64,000 bases of DNA, from positions 21,941 to 85,940 of the forward strand of contig NZ_BSDI01000028.1 of NCBI RefSeq assembly GCF_027923225.1, read 5' to 3'. Of the stretch, positions 61,626-64,000 are shown piece by piece. The notes beneath the pieces are model-generated. The model was given only the letters and a program-made list of their open reading frames with translations. It ran no database searches and had not been told where the DNA came from. Made by a program: the position numbers and the translations under genes. This DNA comes from Phytohabitans aurantiacus (GTDB lineage: Bacteria > Actinomycetota > Actinomycetes > Mycobacteriales > Micromonosporaceae). Position 1 is the stretch's first letter; the number at the start of each line of letters is the position of its first letter.

Positions 61626-62248
61626 ACCTGCTGCGAAAAGCCTCCGCGTACGAGGCGGCGATGTGGAACAGCCTGTTTCGGTGGGTGCTGCGCCGGCCGC
61701 CGTCGTATCCACCGGGCACGCAGACGTTCAGCTACATGGGCGTGGTAAAACCCATCCTCATCGCCTTCATCGTGCTGTCCGCTGTGGAGGTTCCCATCTT
61801 CGACCTCATCGTCAGCCGGCTGGTGCCGTGGTCGCCGGCGCGCTGGATCGTGCTGGGGCTCGGTGTCTACGGTCTCATCTGGATGCTCGGCCTCTTCGCG
61901 ATGCTGCGCCTGCGTCCGCACGAGATGGGCGAGGCGGGGATCCGGATACGCAACGGGATCGGGCTCGACGTGACGATCCCGTGGACGGACATCGCGGCCG
62001 TGCACGGGCGCTACAGGTCGCTGCCGTCCAGCAAGGGCGTCCAGATCGAGCACGACGACGACGGCCCGATCGTCAACCTGGGCACCGGTGGGCAAACCAG
62101 CATCGACATCATCCTACGTAGACCGTCCCCATTGGACCTCCCCAAGGGCCCCAGTGAGCCCACGACGAGAGTCCGCCTGTACGCCGACGACAAGGACGGT
62201 TTCGTCGCGGCGGCCCGCGCTCGCTTGTCGGCGCTCGCACCCCCGTGA
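61622..62248 (+). CDS. Membrane protein with PH-like domain
   Basis: 208 residues, ATGA overlap with the permease. Two hydrophobic helices (~41-65 and ~75-95) are followed by a soluble beta-rich part, with residues like EMGEAGIRIRNGIGLDVTIPWTDIAAVHG that resemble bacterial PH domains. No enzymatic motif is present. Co-translation suggests it is a subunit or accessory of the exporter. The stop lies inside the palindrome at 62241-62302. Confidence 0.72.
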   Translation: MNLLRKASAYEAAMWNSLFRWVLRRPPSYPPGTQTFSYMGVVKPILIAFIVLSAVEVPIFDLIVSRLVPWSPARWIVLGLGVYGLIWMLGLFAMLRLRPHEMGEAGIRIRNGIGLDVTIPWTDIAAVHGRYRSLPSSKGVQIEHDDDGPIVNLGTGGQTSIDIILRRPSPLDLPKGPSEPTTRVRLYADDKDGFVAAARARLSALAPP

Positions 62249-62302
62249 TCATTGCGTCATTCAAGTCGTAAGAGCGACTTGAATGACGCAATGATCACGG
62301 GG
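62241..62302. terminator. Perfect 28-bp palindrome, both stops inside
   Basis: Two exact 28-bp arms, starting CCCCGTGATCATTGCGTCAT, flank a 6-nt loop TAAGAG. The left arm holds the stop of the plus-strand gene, and the right arm holds the stop of the minus-strand TetR gene. It is likely a bidirectional terminator for the convergent operons. Confidence 0.85.
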
Positions 62303-62846
62303 TGAGGCGGCGGATCGCTGCGGCCAGGTCCGCGCGGTTCAACTTGGTGTCCGTCGCCAAGGCTTGGAGCACGGCGCCGTCGACCAGCGCCGCCACGTCG
62401 CGGGCCGCCGTGGCACCGGTGTGCGGGATTAGCAGGTCGCGAAGGCCGTGGAGCCAGGTCTCGGCGAGCGGCCGCAGCGCGGGGTTGCGCGCCGCGGCGA
62501 CATAGAGCTCGTACTCGACCCGCGCCCGCCGCCGGTCCGCGAGGTACCCCACCACCAGGCCGGCCAGCGTGGCGGCCGGGTCTGTGGCGGTGCCGAGCCG
62601 CGCCGACCAGGCGTCCAACTCCGCGCGGAGCGCCTCGGTGGCGTGCGCCAGGCCCGTGGCGACCAGGTCGTCGAGGGTTGGAAAGTAGTACGTCGTGGTG
62701 CCGAGCGGCAGGCCGGCGCGGGCGGCCACCGCGCGGTGCGTGGTGCGACCGATACCGACCTCCGCGACGACCTCGACGACCGCCGCGGCGAGCGCGGCCC
62801 GGCGCGCCTCCGGATCGCGGGGGCGCTGCGGGCGGCGGCCGGTCAA
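62295..62846 (-). CDS. TetR-family repressor (SMR regulator)
   Basis: 183 residues from ATG 62846. The HTH is TTHRAVAARAGLPLGTTTYYFPTLDDLV. It overlaps the SMR stop by ATGA, so the two are one operon. The palindrome upstream of the SMR gene is a plausible operator. Its ligand is likely a cationic drug. Confidence 0.92.
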   Translation of the reverse strand: MTGRRPQRPRDPEARRAALAAAVVEVVAEVGIGRTTHRAVAARAGLPLGTTTYYFPTLDDLVATGLAHATEALRAELDAWSARLGTATDPAATLAGLVVGYLADRRRARVEYELYVAAARNPALRPLAETWLHGLRDLLIPHTGATAARDVAALVDGAVLQALATDTKLNRADLAAAIRRLTP

Positions 62847-63166
62847 TGCGCCGCACCGCCCACGTTGAGGATCACCACGCCGGCCACGATGAGACCGATC
62901 CCGGCCACCTTGATCAGCGTGATCGGCTCACCGAGGAACGCCGCGCCGATGGCGACGATCGCGGCGGTGCCGAGGCCGGACCAGATGGCGTACGCGACGC
63001 CGACCGGAACCTCCTTGACCGCCTGCGACAGGGCCAGGAACGAGACGGTGTAGCCGGTCAGGCACGCCACCGTCGGCCAGAGCCGGCTGAACCCTTCCGT
63101 CGACTTGAGCATGCTGGTGGCGAACACCTCGCAGGCGATCGCGGCGAGCAGGAAGGCGTACGACAT
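62843..63166 (-). CDS. SMR-family multidrug efflux protein
   Basis: 107 residues with four predicted helices. Glu in helix 1 (AAIACEVFATSMLKSTEG) is the conserved proton/drug residue of EmrE-like SMR proteins. The GVAYAIWSGLGTAAI motif is also typical. It exports quaternary cations as a dimer. Its start is one base from the end of the palindromic operator. Confidence 0.95.
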   Translation of the reverse strand: MSYAFLLAAIACEVFATSMLKSTEGFSRLWPTVACLTGYTVSFLALSQAVKEVPVGVAYAIWSGLGTAAIVAIGAAFLGEPITLIKVAGIGLIVAGVVILNVGGAAH

Positions 63167-63167
63167 A

Positions 63168-63187
63168 TCTTGTACTTTAGTACAAGA
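63168..63187. promoter_or_regulatory. Perfect palindromic operator, SMR promoter
   Basis: TCTTGTACTTTAGTACAAGA has 9-bp arms around TT and ends one base from the SMR start codon. It is the likely TetR target, with probable leaderless transcription. Confidence 0.75.
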
Positions 63188-63237
63188 GGGCTGCCGGACC
63201 TCGTGGGTCTGTGGAGAATGGCGTCTGAGGTAACTCC

Positions 63238-63351
63238 TGGGCCTGTATCAAGGTGGGGGCCGAGGCGAGGCGAGGCCCAGGCGGCGATCCGGTGCCGCCG
63301 GTCGTCGTCTGGGTCCGCCGTAGCCCGGTCATCCACCTTGATACAGGCCCA
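63238..63351. repeat. 19-bp perfect inverted repeat, 76-nt spacer
   Basis: TGGGCCTGTATCAAGGTGG and its exact complement flank a 76-nt GC-rich spacer. It lies between the SMR operator and the MarR gene. It could be a small MITE-like element or a large regulatory stem. Confidence 0.8.
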
Positions 63352-63376
63352 AGGCGCGTGTGCGAGCATTTCCGGC

Positions 63377-63886
63377 GTGGCAGGGGTGCAGACGACAGAG
63401 GCCGGCACGCTGACCGACAGCCTGCTGGCAGCCAGCCGCGTGTTGGTCGGCCTGGCAGCGCAGTCGCTGGCGCAGTTGGACGTCGACGTGACGCTGGTCC
63501 AGTTCCGGGCACTGGTGGTGCTGGCCGGAGGGCCGCAGCGCACCGTCGACCTGGCAAGTTTGCTGGCGGTGGCACCGTCTACGGTCACCCGCATGTGTGA
63601 CCGCTTGGTCCGCAAGGACCTCGTCCGGCGGTACCGGCGGATCGAAGACCGGCGGGCGACCTGGCTCGGTCTCACGGAGACCGGCCGCGACCTGGTCGGA
63701 GACGTCATGCGGAGCCGACGCCGAGTGATCGGCCGGATGGTCCGCGCGAACCCGGTGGCCGACCCGTCGAGCGCCGCCGAAGCGCTGGACGCGCTGGTGG
63801 TCGCCGGCGGCGAACTGCCGGAGGCGCAGTGGTGGCGCCGGTGGCGCTCCTCCGCAACCCCACCCTCCGACGCCGTAACCGCCTAG
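63377..63886 (+). CDS. MarR-family regulator
   Basis: 169 residues from GTG 63377 (GTG 63386 is an alternative). The winged HTH has VDLASLLAVAPSTVTRMCDRLVRKDLVRRYR, with the wing RIEDRRATWLGLTETGR. It may control the neighbouring SMR pump or an unseen gene. The stop lies 15 bp before the terminal tandem repeat. Confidence 0.92.
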   Translation: MAGVQTTEAGTLTDSLLAASRVLVGLAAQSLAQLDVDVTLVQFRALVVLAGGPQRTVDLASLLAVAPSTVTRMCDRLVRKDLVRRYRRIEDRRATWLGLTETGRDLVGDVMRSRRRVIGRMVRANPVADPSSAAEALDALVVAGGELPEAQWWRRWRSSATPPSDAVTA

Positions 63887-63900
63887 CCCTCCACACCCAC

Positions 63901-64000
63901 CTCGCGCCTCGCGCCTCGCGCCTCGCGCCTCGCGCCTCGCGCCTCGCGCCTCGCGCCTCGCGCCTCGCGCCTCGCGCCTCGCGCCTCGCGCCTCGCGCCT
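63901..64000. repeat. Heptamer tandem repeat CTCGCGC
   Basis: CTCGCGC repeats without error for about 14 units and reaches the window end. The full extent is unknown. The sequence is perfect, so it is either recently expanded or an assembly-prone repeat. Confidence 0.9.

Noticed and set aside
1..64000. CRISPR arrays, rRNA genes, plasmid origins
   Set aside because: No regularly spaced repeats with unique spacers, no rRNA and no replication gene were seen.

Overview
The window is high-GC actinobacterial DNA. GTG starts, many leaderless-looking starts with a -10 box about 7 nt upstream, F420-type enzymes, a MerR/CbpM-linked DnaK-ClpB cluster and BTAD/NB-ARC and LuxR-TPR regulators all fit a filamentous actinomycete. 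Micromonosporaceae is my best guess from the style of the proteins. That is an inference, not a database result.

Layout. (1) 1-12.9 kb looks like the right part of an integrated genomic island. It holds a CHAT-protease protein, IS3-type and integrase scars, then a nucleotide-handling locus: a minus-strand operon of an HD phosphohydrolase, a small membrane protein, a 430-aa protein with a degenerate NUDIX-like C-terminus and a 222-aa NUDIX-like protein, opposite plus-strand genes for an NDK-like/UDPGP-like fusion and a methyltransferase. A full tyrosine integrase follows, and the island ends at a 43-bp 3' fragment of a tRNA-Val(CAC) gene (12823-12865), the probable attachment site. (2) 13.4-18.1 kb: a NarL-type two-component system divergent from an MMPL transporter. 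(3) 18.3-27.35 kb: a protein-quality-control operon (dnaK-grpE-cbpA-cbpM-clpB-trx-CNB/FAD reductase) lying between two near-identical 49-bp direct repeats. (4) 27.8-38.2 kb: an AfsR/SARP-like regulator, a PIG-L deacetylase, two methyltransferases, an F420-type nitroreductase-like protein and a secreted protein, mixed with decayed genes (IS1380 remnant, ECF sigma factor, DUF4188 protein and others).

(5) 38.3-45.9 kb: a probable catabolic or detoxification cluster of a cyclase-family hydrolase, LysR regulator, LLM oxidoreductase, MFS pump, two alpha/beta hydrolases and a LuxR-TPR regulator. Two promoters here share a motif with identical spacing. (6) 45.9-48.7 kb: a Wzm/Wzt-type ABC exporter divergent from a TetR gene, with palindromic operators between them, plus a GNAT. 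(7) 48.8-54.7 kb: a LacI regulator, a GH51 arabinofuranosidase and a Gfo/Idh/MocA oxidoreductase sharing LacI-like operators, then a lytic-transglycosylase-like protein and a CBM2-GH5-like protein that has lost both catalytic glutamates. (8) 54.8-64 kb: an MFS pump, VOC protein, LmeA/DUF2993 triple-repeat protein, MBL-fold hydrolase, a TetR-controlled DrrAB-type ABC exporter, a TetR-SMR pair with a perfect palindromic operator, and a MarR regulator. The window ends in a heptamer tandem repeat.

The candidate for an undescribed system is the 4.3-10.9 kb nucleotide locus. Its parts (HD nucleotidase-like, two degenerate NUDIX folds, a single-helix membrane protein, a kinase/nucleotidyltransferase fusion and a methyltransferase) point to making, sensing and removing a nucleotide or sugar-nucleotide on a mobile island next to a CHAT protease. 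No biochemical role is proven from the sequence.
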